Source: CBDCXF01 sp965223755
GTDB lineage: Bacteria > Acidobacteriota > Thermoanaerobaculia > Multivoradales > JAHEKO01
Assembly (NCBI GenBank): GCA_965223755.1
Contig: CBDCXF010000002.1
Coordinates: 558,001 to 622,000 of the forward strand
Direction of reading: 5' to 3'
Length of the DNA: 64,000 nt
Shown here: one piece after another, positions 33,559 to 41,920 of the stretch
Numbering within the stretch: position 1 is the first letter of the stretch
Layout of the letters: each line of letters starts with the position of its first letter
Notes under the pieces: generated by a model
Database searches by the model: none
What the model was told of the DNA's origin: nothing
The model's input: only the letters and a program-made list of their open reading frames with translations
Program-made: the position numbers and the translations under genes

Positions 33559-34464
33559 TTATCCGCAGGCAACGTCGCGGACAGGAGCGTAGCCTTTCTC
33601 AAAAATTATGCACTGTCCGGCGTCACTGAGAATCCAGTCGAGATACGCCTTGACTGCACCCTCTGGCTGGCCGGCTGTGTACATCAACAAAGGCCGCGAG
33701 ATCGGATAAGAACCGTCGGCTGCGGACGCCACCGTCGGCGCGACACAATCACCATCCTCTGATGCGCGCACACACGGCATCCGCACTTCCTCGGTTGCGT
33801 AGGCAAGTCCGCTGTAGCCGATTGCGCAGGGCGTATTGAGCACTAGGTCGACGACGTCCTTGGAGCCATGCATATCCAATGAGCCGAGTTTGTACTCCCC
33901 TTTTTTGCCCAGTACAGTTTCCTTGAAGTAGACGTAGGTGCCGGAATTGTTTTGCCGACTGGCACGAATGATCTCGTCGCTATCGCAACCGGGAACTTCC
34001 ACATCCAACGACGACCAGGACTCGAGATCACCGCCCTCCCCGTAAATCGCCGCCAGTTGGCCCAAGCTCATGCCCTCGATCGGGTTGTCATGGTGCACGA
34101 AGACCGCCAGCGCATCGTAGCCAACGACCCATTCCACCGGATCGATACCGTTGTCACGTGCCGCCTCCAACTCTTTGTCCTTCATCTTGCGGCTGGCGTT
34201 GGCGATATCCACAGTGCCGTTGATCATCGCCGAAATACCGGTACCCGAACCGCCACCCGTCACCGCGATGGCGACATTGGAATCCACTTCTTTGTATTCC
34301 TCAGCCCAAGCCTGAGCAACGTTCACCAAGGTGTCAGACCCCTTGTTTTGGATGACGGACCGGGACCTGTTACGTCCACCGTCGCCACCACACCCAATGA
34401 CCGCTATTGCCGCTATTGCCGCTATTGCGAACACGACCAATTTGCCACTCTTGTTGATCTCCAT
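33559..34464 (-). CDS. pstS: Phosphate-binding lipoprotein PstS
   Basis: Periplasmic phosphate receptor of the Pst importer. A lipoprotein signal (LVVFAIAAIAAIAVIGC) places it on the membrane. The ligand-binding core shows GSDTLVNVAQAWAEEY, the phosphate loop VTGGGSGTGISAMINGTVD and RQNNSGTYVYF. The 301 residues start at ATG 34464; the longer frame runs through the promoter. The AIAAIAAIA part is encoded by three exact 9-base repeats (GCCGCTATT type, about 34402-34430). First gene of the pst operon, with a Pho-box-like site upstream. Confidence 0.94.
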   Translation of the reverse strand: MEINKSGKLVVFAIAAIAAIAVIGCGGDGGRNRSRSVIQNKGSDTLVNVAQAWAEEYKEVDSNVAIAVTGGGSGTGISAMINGTVDIANASRKMKDKELEAARDNGIDPVEWVVGYDALAVFVHHDNPIEGMSLGQLAAIYGEGGDLESWSSLDVEVPGCDSDEIIRASRQNNSGTYVYFKETVLGKKGEYKLGSLDMHGSKDVVDLVLNTPCAIGYSGLAYATEEVRMPCVRASEDGDCVAPTVASAADGSYPISRPLLMYTAGQPEGAVKAYLDWILSDAGQCIIFEKGYAPVRDVACG

Positions 34465-34588
34465 CACTATCTCCGTCACCTTTCCCTCGTTTTGGACATT
34501 CCAGTTGTTTTCTTCCTTGGTCTTCTTGAAACAGCTCAAGCCCAGACTCCAGTTTGTCAATTCGATCTTGCGAACCTCAGACGGCACC

Positions 34589-34606
34589 GTGACGATGTCG
34601 TTACAA
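34589..34606 (-). promoter_or_regulatory. Pho-box-like site upstream of pstS
   Basis: On the minus strand TTGTAAC-GACA-TCGTCAC has the 7-4-7 direct-repeat layout of PhoB sites (consensus CTGTCAT-N4-CTGTCAT). It is 125 bases from the pstS ATG. The match is moderate. Confidence 0.5.
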
Positions 34607-34645
34607 AGTCGCTAATCCGAATTGGCGGATCATGATCTCGCAGAC

Positions 34646-35788
34646 CTAAAACACGAACTGGAACTGGACAAAAATCTCATCGGCGTCACTACCCCGCACG
34701 CCGTTGAGATTCTCGCCAATGCGGTAGGTACCCTGCACTTTGACCTTGTGCTTATTCCAGAAGTAGTTGACTCCCACAGAAGTGCGGTTCCACGCATCCT
34801 GGTATCCGTCGGCGTCGAGCGTCTCGTAGCCCGCCACGATCTCGGTGGTCTCGGGCTTGACCATGAAGCCGCCTTCGAGCGAGAACTTGCTGAGGTCGGT
34901 GGTGCCGTTCTGAAACACACCGCCCGAGAACAAACTGTCCACGGTGTCGGCGGCGATGGATTGCACCTCGGCGTCAACCGAGAAGCCGTTGACGCGCAGG
35001 CCTCCGCTGATTTCGAAACCGTTGGCAGAATCCACATCCGGCTTGCTGCTGCTGGTCAAAACGCCACCCTCGGTGCGTGTGTTGTTGTCGTCGTCATTGG
35101 ACCAGGTGAACGCGGCGACACCAATGGTCGTTTTCAGATCGCCCTTGAAGTAACCCTGCTCCATCTTGAGCTCGCCCTGTGGGTGGAAGTCGACGCGGCC
35201 GGAAGCAAGCCAACCTTCGTTGAAGTCGCTGTTGCGATTGACCGGCGAATCGAAGTCCAGCTTTTTGGCGTCCGGATCGATGTTGGCCTGGCCGGCGAAA
35301 GCGCCCCAGGTGACCTTTTGGGACTCGGACTTGCCGTTGAGCCCAACGCCCAGAGCGCGATCCGGCGAACCATAGTTGTGGTCACCCGAGAACGTCCGTT
35401 CCACCAGTTGCTGGCGCTTGGAGGAGGTCAGGAACTCGCGCGAAAAAAACGGCTTCATGTTGCCAATGGTGACGTTGAACTTGTCGCCCTTGTAGCGCAT
35501 GAAGGCATCTTTGACCGCCACTTCATTGTCGTCACTGCCTTTGCCGATATCGAACTGGATCTTTCCTTCCCATTTCTCGGTCACCGATCCCTCGATGTAG
35601 GGGCGCAGACGGCGGAAGAACAACTCGTCTTCGCTGTCACCTCCATCGGGGCTGGTCACGTGGTACTGCAACTGTAGGCGACCGCCGATCTCAATATATT
35701 TGCCATCCTTGTCGTAAACCGTGATCCCTGCGAACGCAGGTCCGGTACAGGCAACGGCTACCAGTGCAGCAAACGTCTTCTTGATCAT
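34646..35788 (-). CDS. Phosphate-selective porin, OprP/OprO family
   Basis: Outer-membrane beta-barrel that lets phosphate or polyphosphate pass. The 380 residues start with a signal peptide (MIKKTFAALVAVACTGPAFA) and show barrel strands with alternating residues, for example YIEIGGRLQLQYHV, FFRRLRPYIEGSVTEKWEG and GNMKPFFSREFLTSSKR, typical of Porin_O_P. The last residue is Phe (FQFVF), the usual signal for barrel insertion. The ATG at 35788 has AAGGAG 6 bases upstream. A longer frame to 36481 overlaps ppx on the other strand and is rejected. The Pho-box-like site upstream fits phosphate control. Confidence 0.9.
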   Translation of the reverse strand: MIKKTFAALVAVACTGPAFAGITVYDKDGKYIEIGGRLQLQYHVTSPDGGDSEDELFFRRLRPYIEGSVTEKWEGKIQFDIGKGSDDNEVAVKDAFMRYKGDKFNVTIGNMKPFFSREFLTSSKRQQLVERTFSGDHNYGSPDRALGVGLNGKSESQKVTWGAFAGQANIDPDAKKLDFDSPVNRNSDFNEGWLASGRVDFHPQGELKMEQGYFKGDLKTTIGVAAFTWSNDDDNNTRTEGGVLTSSSKPDVDSANGFEISGGLRVNGFSVDAEVQSIAADTVDSLFSGGVFQNGTTDLSKFSLEGGFMVKPETTEIVAGYETLDADGYQDAWNRTSVGVNYFWNKHKVKVQGTYRIGENLNGVRGSDADEIFVQFQFVF

Positions 35789-35878
35789 CACTAGCTCCTT
35801 GTTTCCTTCTTCGAGCCGCACATTCCCGCGGCCAGCCTGAACCCTATGCCCGGCCGACGACGAACTTCCGACGCTCAC

Positions 35879-35896
35879 GTTACAGATGTGCGACAG
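35879..35896 (-). promoter_or_regulatory. Pho-box-like site between porin and ppx
   Basis: Minus-strand CTGTCGC-ACAT-CTGTAAC is a good 7-4-7 PhoB-type repeat 90 bases upstream of the porin ATG. It lies 31 bases from the divergent ppx GTG, so it could serve both genes. Confidence 0.6.
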
Positions 35897-35926
35897 CCCC
35901 AACTCGGGGATAGATAAAATCCGGCG

Positions 35927-37456
35927 GTGTTCCCCTCCACCGATGCAGCGTCGCGACTGGCCATCGTCGACATGGGGTCCAATACCGCACGTCTGGTCGT
36001 GTTCGAGTATGAGTCTGGATCCTGGTACCAGCTCGTCGACTCGATCCGCGAGCCGGTTCGATTGGCCGAAGGATTCGCGGAAACCGGACGTCTGCAGCCT
36101 GAAGCGATCCAGCGCTCGATCGCCGCCCTGCGCCTGTTCGCCGACTACGGAGCGGCCACCGGCATCGAGCCCATCGAGGTCTTTTGCACCAGCGCCGTTC
36201 GCGACGCCGAAAATCGCGACCAGTTTCTGGACCAAGTTGAAAAGCTTGGGCTTCCCTACCAGATTCTGGCGGGAGAAGACGAAGCTCGCTACGGAGTCCA
36301 TGCGGTAGCCAACTCCAGCGAGGTCGACGACGCCTGGGTCATGGACCTGGGAGGCGGTAGCGCTCAATTGTCTCGCATGGAAAATCGCCGATTCGTACAC
36401 GGCGATGCCTATCCGCTGGGTGCCGTTCGGACCACCGAGCGATTCTTTGCCGACGGCATCAAACCTGATGCTGTGGCTCAATTCGAGCGTTTCGTCTTGG
36501 ACACGCTACGAGAAGAGATTCCAGCCTTGCGGAGCAGCAAGGATCCCTTGATCGTGATGGGCGGGTCGGTGCGCAGCCTCGCCGGCGCCGCCCAAGCAAC
36601 CCATCGCTACCCGCTGGCGATTCTGCACGGTTATGCGCTCCAACGCGACGATCTCGAAACGGTAACTGAGCGACTTCTTCGCAGTCCGCTTTCTCAGCGC
36701 CGCCGCATCGCCGGGATTTCGCCCGATCGAGCCGACATTCTCCCTGCAGCAGCCCTCGTTTTTCGTACCTTGCTGCGCGCCACCGAGCAACCGCAACTGA
36801 TGATCTCGGGAACCGGTGTGCGGGAAGGGATCTTTTACGAGCGGTTTCTGCCCAAACCACATCGCATCGACAACCTGCGCGACTTCTCGATCACCAATCT
36901 GAGGCGCGAGGTTGAGCCGCATCCACACGTACAACAAGTGTGTGACTTCGCTTTGACCCTTTTCGACGAGCTCCAGCCCTTACACGGCCTGGAACGGGCG
37001 GATCGTTCGGTGCTCGGCGCTGCCGCGTTGTTGCACGATGTCGGCACGAGAGTGGCGTTTCCGCGCCGCCATCGGCATGCCGCCTATCTAGTCAACGCCA
37101 ATCCCTTGGTCGGTTTCGATCATCCACGACAAGCGCTGATCTCCACTCTGGTTCGATACCATCGCAAAGGACGACCGTCGATCGGTGCTTTCGGCCGCCT
37201 TTTCGACCGAGACGTCTCGCAACGACTGCTTTGCCTGACGGCTTGTCTGCGGCTGGCCATCCAACTCGAACGGTCGCGCGCGCGCCGGGTGCAGCAGCTC
37301 CGAGTTCTGTCCCTCGATGACCCGGTCGTCATTGAGGTTACCGCTACCTCCCCTCCGACGGTCGAGATCTGGGAGGCGACCAAGCACCAGGACCTGTTCC
37401 AACTGGCTTTTGGCCGAGCGTTGGAGTTCCGCTTCAATCCGGCGGCAGCAACATAA
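35927..37456 (+). CDS. ppx: Exopolyphosphatase / pppGpp phosphohydrolase (Ppx/GppA family)
   Basis: Cleaves phosphate from polyphosphate ends, or pppGpp. The actin-like fold is visible: AIVDMGSNTARLVVFEY, FCTSAVRDAENRDQFL, AGEDEARYGV, the ATP-loop VMDLGGGSAQL and VMGGSVRSLAGAA. A C-terminal HD-type helical domain follows (ALLHDVGTRVAF). The 509 residues are as expected for the long form. Start: GTG at 35927, with TAAAAT just upstream as a possible -10. Divergent from the porin within the phosphate regulon, which favours the polyphosphate role. Confidence 0.9.
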   Translation: MFPSTDAASRLAIVDMGSNTARLVVFEYESGSWYQLVDSIREPVRLAEGFAETGRLQPEAIQRSIAALRLFADYGAATGIEPIEVFCTSAVRDAENRDQFLDQVEKLGLPYQILAGEDEARYGVHAVANSSEVDDAWVMDLGGGSAQLSRMENRRFVHGDAYPLGAVRTTERFFADGIKPDAVAQFERFVLDTLREEIPALRSSKDPLIVMGGSVRSLAGAAQATHRYPLAILHGYALQRDDLETVTERLLRSPLSQRRRIAGISPDRADILPAAALVFRTLLRATEQPQLMISGTGVREGIFYERFLPKPHRIDNLRDFSITNLRREVEPHPHVQQVCDFALTLFDELQPLHGLERADRSVLGAAALLHDVGTRVAFPRRHRHAAYLVNANPLVGFDHPRQALISTLVRYHRKGRPSIGAFGRLFDRDVSQRLLCLTACLRLAIQLERSRARRVQQLRVLSLDDPVVIEVTATSPPTVEIWEATKHQDLFQLAFGRALEFRFNPAAAT

Positions 37457-37509
37457 AGCACAGTTAAGATAGCCGTCGGTCCCGGTTGACCAATCGTGGC
37501 CCCAGCAAC

Positions 37510-40119
37510 ATGCCTTTGGCTCCAGGACAAACGCTCGGCCACTACCGCGTCGTCGCCAAGCTTGGCGAAGGCGGCATGGGGGAGGTCTATGAGGCCCACG
37601 ACCTCAATTTGGGTCGTTCCGTGGCGCTTAAGACCTTAACCGCCGAGTCGGCGACGCGGCGATCTCGGCTGGATCGTTTCCGCACCGAAGCCAAGGCCGT
37701 CGCGGCGCTGAACCACCCCAACATTGTCCACATCTACTCGGTGGAAGAGGCTGACGGCATCAACTTTCTGACCATGGAGAAAGTCGCCGGGAAACCCCTC
37801 GATCAGGTGATTCCGGATGGCGGCATGTCCATCCGTGATTTCCTCTCCCTTGCGTCGGCGCTCGCCGGCGCTGTCTCGGCCGCCCACAAGCGCGGTATTA
37901 CACATCGCGATCTGAAACCAGCCAATATTCTGGTCGACCAAAGCGGAACACCCAAGATCCTGGATTTCGGCCTCGCCAAGATGGCGCAGATTCCCGAAGA
38001 CATCGACACCGAAGACGAACGCACGGTGATGATGACGCGCGAGGGTGCGGTCATCGGTTCGGCGCCTTACATGTCCCCGGAGCAGGCCCGTGGCGAAGCG
38101 ATCGATTCGCGCACCGACATCTTCTCGCTCGGCACGGTGCTGTATCAGGCCTTGACGGGAATTTCTCCGTTTCAGCGCAAGTCTTCGATCGAGTCGCAGT
38201 TCGCGGTCATTCAGTCTGAGCCCAAGTCACTCGCCGACCTTCGCCTCGATCTACCCCAAGCGCTGGTTCAGTTGGTTGAGAAGGCGTTGGCAAAAAAGCC
38301 TGCGGACCGCTATTCGAGCGCTGAGGATCTCCTAAACGAGCTGCAACGGTTGGAAGACGAGGTACGTGTAGCCAGCGCCACCCATACGGCGCTGCAAGGC
38401 GATCTACCCGCGTACATCGAAACGGGTGAGGTTCAGCCCGCGCGATCCAAGCGACGCACCTTTGCCATCTGGGGACTCGCGGCTGCTGTAGTGGTAACAG
38501 TCTTGATTTTGGTGTGGCCTCAGCTCGCGATAACCGGCTCCCGAACCGGCGCTCCCACGTCACTGGCTGTACTCCCCTTCGACAATCTCACCGGGGCACC
38601 GGCCGATGAGTACTTGGGCAGGGGCGTTGCTATCCACCTCATCACCCAGCTCGGCGAGCTGGCGGACTTGCGGGTGGTCGGCAGATCGGAAGCCTGGGAC
38701 ACCGGAAACGAGCGTTCGAGGCAGGAACTGGCCCGGCGCCTGGCGGTCGGACTTTTTCTCGACGGCGCCGTTCAACGCGATGGCGAAGACCTTCTCGTCA
38801 CGGTGCAACTGAGTGACACCAGCTCCAACTCCATGGTCTGGGGTGAGGTCTTCCGTCGGGCTGAGATCGAATTAATGGAACTTCAGTCCGATATCTCGCG
38901 CCGGGTTACAGCGTTTCTCGAGATTCCACTGTCGCGTAGTGAACGGCGGCGCCTCACCAGGACTCCGACTCAATCGTTTCGCGCTTACGACTTCTACTTA
39001 CAGGGACAAGATCATCTCGCCAATCGACCGCTTCGCCGCGGCCCTGAGTTGGCGGTAAGCGCCTTCCAGCAAGCCATCAATCTAGACCCGGAGTTTGCTC
39101 TGGCGCACGTAGGTCTGAGTGAAGCATTTTGGCGCCGCTACCGTGAACAACGAGACGAGCGTTTTTTGGAGGAAGCCAAGAACGAGGCCCGGCTGGCGCG
39201 TGAGTTGGACGCCAAGTCTGCGTCGGCACAGGTGGCGCTTGCCCGCGTTCTCCGCGAAGAGGGAGATCTGGGCCGTGCGATCGCCGAACTGCAGCAGGCC
39301 GCGTCGTCGCATCCCAAACCTGACGAGGCTTACGTCGAGCTGGGAAACAGCTTTCACGGACTGGGCGAACAGATAGCCGCTGAAGAGTGGTTTCGCGCTG
39401 CAGTCGCTTTCGGGCCGGACGACTGGTGGAACTGGAATTCTCTAGGCGTGTTTCTGACAGACGTCGGCCAATATGACGAAGCTACTACAGCTTTTCGCCA
39501 GGCCGAAGCGAATGTCCCCGAAGACCGCGGCGCGTGGGTATCCACCAACCTCATGGCCATGCAACTAATGCAAGGCGAGTTCGAAGAGGCGGTTGCCGGC
39601 TTTGATGGGTCGCCAGCGGACATCAGTGAAGCTGGCTTGGCCTCCAATCTGGGAACAGCCTACTTTTACACCAGCGATCTGCAGAACGCCGAACTGCTCT
39701 ACAAAAGAGCTATCGAACTCGACCCTGAAGATCCAATCTATTCAGGAAATCTCGGAGACTTGTACCTTCAATTGGGCCGGGAGGACGACGCCAAGAGGGC
39801 CTATGAGACGGCCGTCACCTTGGCGGAGTCACGGGCCTCCATCGCCGAGGACACTGCAGAGCAATTGGCTCCGTTTTTCTATCAGGCCAAAGCCGGAGAC
39901 TGCTCTTCTGCATTGGGAGGCGCGTCTTCGTTTTCAATCAGGCGCGCCGACATCGGACATAGCGTCGCTGTCATCTACGCACTCTGCGGTTCGGAAGAAG
40001 AAGCGCTCAACGCAGTGGCCAGCGCGATTCAACTCGGGTTCCCCGCTCAGGTGATCAGCCAGGAACCCGAGTTTTCGCGGTTTCGGGACAACCGGCGCTT
40101 TCGCGAACTAACCTCGTAG
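37510..40119 (+). CDS. Membrane Ser/Thr protein kinase with C-terminal TPR region
   Basis: An 869-residue signalling protein. The kinase domain (about 10-280) has LGEGGMGEVYEA, VALK, the catalytic loop HRDLKPANI, DFGLA and SAPYMSPEQARG, so it should be active. One membrane helix (IWGLAAAVVVTVLILVW) is near residue 325. It is followed by a domain (SLAVLPFDNLTGAPADEYLG) of the kind that precedes TPRs in many Acidobacteriota kinases, then about eight TPRs to the end. Start: ATG at 37510; a TTG at 37486 is less likely. It follows ppx by 53 bases. Substrate unknown. Confidence 0.9.
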   Translation: MPLAPGQTLGHYRVVAKLGEGGMGEVYEAHDLNLGRSVALKTLTAESATRRSRLDRFRTEAKAVAALNHPNIVHIYSVEEADGINFLTMEKVAGKPLDQVIPDGGMSIRDFLSLASALAGAVSAAHKRGITHRDLKPANILVDQSGTPKILDFGLAKMAQIPEDIDTEDERTVMMTREGAVIGSAPYMSPEQARGEAIDSRTDIFSLGTVLYQALTGISPFQRKSSIESQFAVIQSEPKSLADLRLDLPQALVQLVEKALAKKPADRYSSAEDLLNELQRLEDEVRVASATHTALQGDLPAYIETGEVQPARSKRRTFAIWGLAAAVVVTVLILVWPQLAITGSRTGAPTSLAVLPFDNLTGAPADEYLGRGVAIHLITQLGELADLRVVGRSEAWDTGNERSRQELARRLAVGLFLDGAVQRDGEDLLVTVQLSDTSSNSMVWGEVFRRAEIELMELQSDISRRVTAFLEIPLSRSERRRLTRTPTQSFRAYDFYLQGQDHLANRPLRRGPELAVSAFQQAINLDPEFALAHVGLSEAFWRRYREQRDERFLEEAKNEARLARELDAKSASAQVALARVLREEGDLGRAIAELQQAASSHPKPDEAYVELGNSFHGLGEQIAAEEWFRAAVAFGPDDWWNWNSLGVFLTDVGQYDEATTAFRQAEANVPEDRGAWVSTNLMAMQLMQGEFEEAVAGFDGSPADISEAGLASNLGTAYFYTSDLQNAELLYKRAIELDPEDPIYSGNLGDLYLQLGREDDAKRAYETAVTLAESRASIAEDTAEQLAPFFYQAKAGDCSSALGGASSFSIRRADIGHSVAVIYALCGSEEEALNAVASAIQLGFPAQVISQEPEFSRFRDNRRFRELTS

Positions 40120-40148
40120 TCCGTAAACCTCCGGACTGGGGCTCAGGG

Positions 40149-40679
40149 CTAGGGACCACCTTTGATCACGATCACCGGGTCCGTCTCGCACATCAGCGGA
40201 CCCGGTTCGCGATTCTCATCGCACTCGTAGACCACAACTTTGTAGACCCAGTTGTAGATCTCGCCCTGCCCCACATCGCGGGTTTCTTTGCTGTCGGTCT
40301 TCTTTTTCTTGCAGTCGATCGGGGCCACCGGGCCGATGAGGTCCTCTCCGTCGCCTTTGTAGATGATTTCCCAGTAGTACATATGCTTTTGCTCGTCATC
40401 GACAATCCACTCGACCTTCTTTTGCTTGCCCTCGTTCCACGGTTGATCGGCGTAGATCTCAACCGATTCGGCAACCTGCACACATTCGTCACCGCCCACG
40501 TACCGAATCGGGACATCTTTGAGGGTCGCGGCTACAAGATCCGACGACGGATCTTCAGCCGGTGGCGGCGGTGGTGGCGGAGCGGGCGGTGGGGGCGGCT
40601 CCAAAGCTTGCGGAGCGCACGCGGCAACCAGCAACAGCCCCGCCATGAGCCCAAGAGTCCAACGGGTTTTTTCAGTCAT
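40149..40679 (-). CDS. Lipoprotein of unknown function with polyproline linker
   Basis: The 176-residue product has a lipoprotein signal (GLMAGLLLVAACAPQ; lipobox VAAC). A Pro-rich spacer (EPPPPPAPPPPPPPAED) probably bridges part of the periplasm. The folded part contains four cysteines and many charged residues and ends DPVIVIKGGP. The ATG at 40679 has AAGGAGG 8 bases upstream. It is convergent with the kinase gene. No family recognised. Confidence 0.75.
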   Translation of the reverse strand: MTEKTRWTLGLMAGLLLVAACAPQALEPPPPPAPPPPPPPAEDPSSDLVAATLKDVPIRYVGGDECVQVAESVEIYADQPWNEGKQKKVEWIVDDEQKHMYYWEIIYKGDGEDLIGPVAPIDCKKKKTDSKETRDVGQGEIYNWVYKVVVYECDENREPGPLMCETDPVIVIKGGP

Positions 40680-41106
40680 CACCTAGTCCTCCTTCGACCT
40701 TTCCATCCGGCGAATGGCCGGCGATGGTTTCACTGACTGGCAACCAGGCTATGTGTCGACTGTCACGTTGTCAATCACCAACTAGTTCAATGTCCCAATA
40801 CCGTCATCCCGGTGGAGGTCAGTGCTAGTCGCTAGTGAACTAGTGAAGAAGATACAGAAAACCAGGAACACGGTGGCGAGCACCGAATATAGGGAAAGCG
40901 TGCCCACATAAACCATCACTGTATTCCGCCTCTCTTATCGAGGGCGACCCAGATTTCGAAGCGCTAAAACCCGGACGAGGGAACTACGAAAGACAAAGAT
41001 CCGCTCTTTCGTGTACCGTCCGTGGTGCAGCACGGCAGAACCGGCCGGTGAGCCTTTTGTGGTCGCCACGAGAAGGATATCGAAAGGCAGTATGCAATCT
41101 CAGCCT
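40680..41106. other. Gene-free stretch upstream of the lipoprotein gene
   Basis: I see no supported gene here. It must contain the promoter of the lipoprotein. The plus-strand frame at 41011-41325 lies opposite the Cys-rich frame described next and has no recognisable features. Confidence 0.35.
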
Positions 41107-41259
41107 TTAGTTGCAGTAAAACTCCTCACAATCATCTTGGCATTCTTGGAAGTCTGCGAAACAAGCTCGCGGGTCTTCACCGCTGACCAAGCAGCTGTAG
41201 TAATCGTCATGACAAGCGTCATAGCAGTCCTCACAGCTTCCACCGGACGCAGCCAGTTC
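41107..41259 (-). pseudogene. Cys-rich open frame without start codon (possible decayed gene)
   Basis: A 50-codon frame reads GGSCEDCYDACHDDYYSC, then a short linker, then ACFADFQECQDDCEEFYCN and a stop. Nine cysteines in 43 residues with regular spacing is hard to get by chance in a GC-rich genome. There is no ATG, GTG or TTG before the Cys block, and a TAG stop lies directly upstream in frame. The simplest reading is the 3' end of a small secreted Cys-rich gene whose 5' part is lost or frameshifted. It lies downstream of sixA. Confidence 0.4.
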
Positions 41260-41362
41260 CTAGGACAATACATTTATCCAGAACTACCTGGGACAACGCG
41301 CCAAAACTCGATATTGGAACGCTAGAGTAGAGACACTGTCTGTGTCAAGGTTTGTTGCAGCG

Positions 41363-41845
41363 CTAGCGGTCGGGGAGTTCCTTGGGTCGTTGCAGCCACA
41401 TAAGTTGGCCCAGACCCGGAAGCAAGGCCGGCGCCTCAATACAAGCGACGGTCGCCGTCGGGAACCGAGGCGCCGGAACTTCGCAGAGCATGGCCACGAC
41501 TCCGGAACACCACGGTTCGTGGCCGCAGACCAGGATCGAGCCGGCGCCGCCGCGGTGCCGCTCGGCAATTTCGATGACTTCACGCGGCGAAGCACCGTAT
41601 AACGCATCCTCAACTACAGGCTCGGCGCTCCAATCAGCCTCCGCGGCGACTCGCTCGAGAGTGGTCCTCGCCCGTACCGCCGAAGATGTCACCAAAATCT
41701 CTGGGGAAACATTGTGCTCGGCCAAGAAATGCCCCATCGCGGCTGCCGCACGCCGGCCGCGCGGCGCCAAGGGGCGCTCCCAGTCGCGCCCGTAGCTTGC
41801 GTTCCAATCGGATTTGCCGTGCCTAAGTACGTATATCTTGAACAC
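41363..41845 (-). CDS. sixA: Phosphohistidine phosphatase SixA
   Basis: Histidine phosphatase of the phosphoglycerate mutase fold, 160 residues, cytoplasmic. The catalytic RHG is in YVLRHGKSDWN; the second histidine is in LVCGHEPWCSGV. The family removes phosphate from phosphohistidines, for example in phosphorelay proteins. It is divergent from ppk with a 75-base gap, so both may share control. Start: ATG at 41845. Confidence 0.88.
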   Translation of the reverse strand: MFKIYVLRHGKSDWNASYGRDWERPLAPRGRRAAAAMGHFLAEHNVSPEILVTSSAVRARTTLERVAAEADWSAEPVVEDALYGASPREVIEIAERHRGGAGSILVCGHEPWCSGVVAMLCEVPAPRFPTATVACIEAPALLPGLGQLMWLQRPKELPDR

Positions 41846-41920
41846 TTGTCACATTCGTTTGCTAGGGTATTCGGCCCGCGTTTCGGAACGCATCCCGAAC
41901 TGCGCTAGACGTTCGAACTC

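Noticed and set aside
34646..36481. Porin frame extended upstream to 611 residues
   Set aside because: The extra 231 residues lie opposite ppx, contain no porin sequence, and the signal peptide with a good ribosome binding site starts at 35788.
41011..41325. 104-residue plus-strand frame
   Set aside because: No signal, no motif, no ribosome binding site, and it lies opposite the Cys-rich frame, whose residue pattern is much more protein-like.
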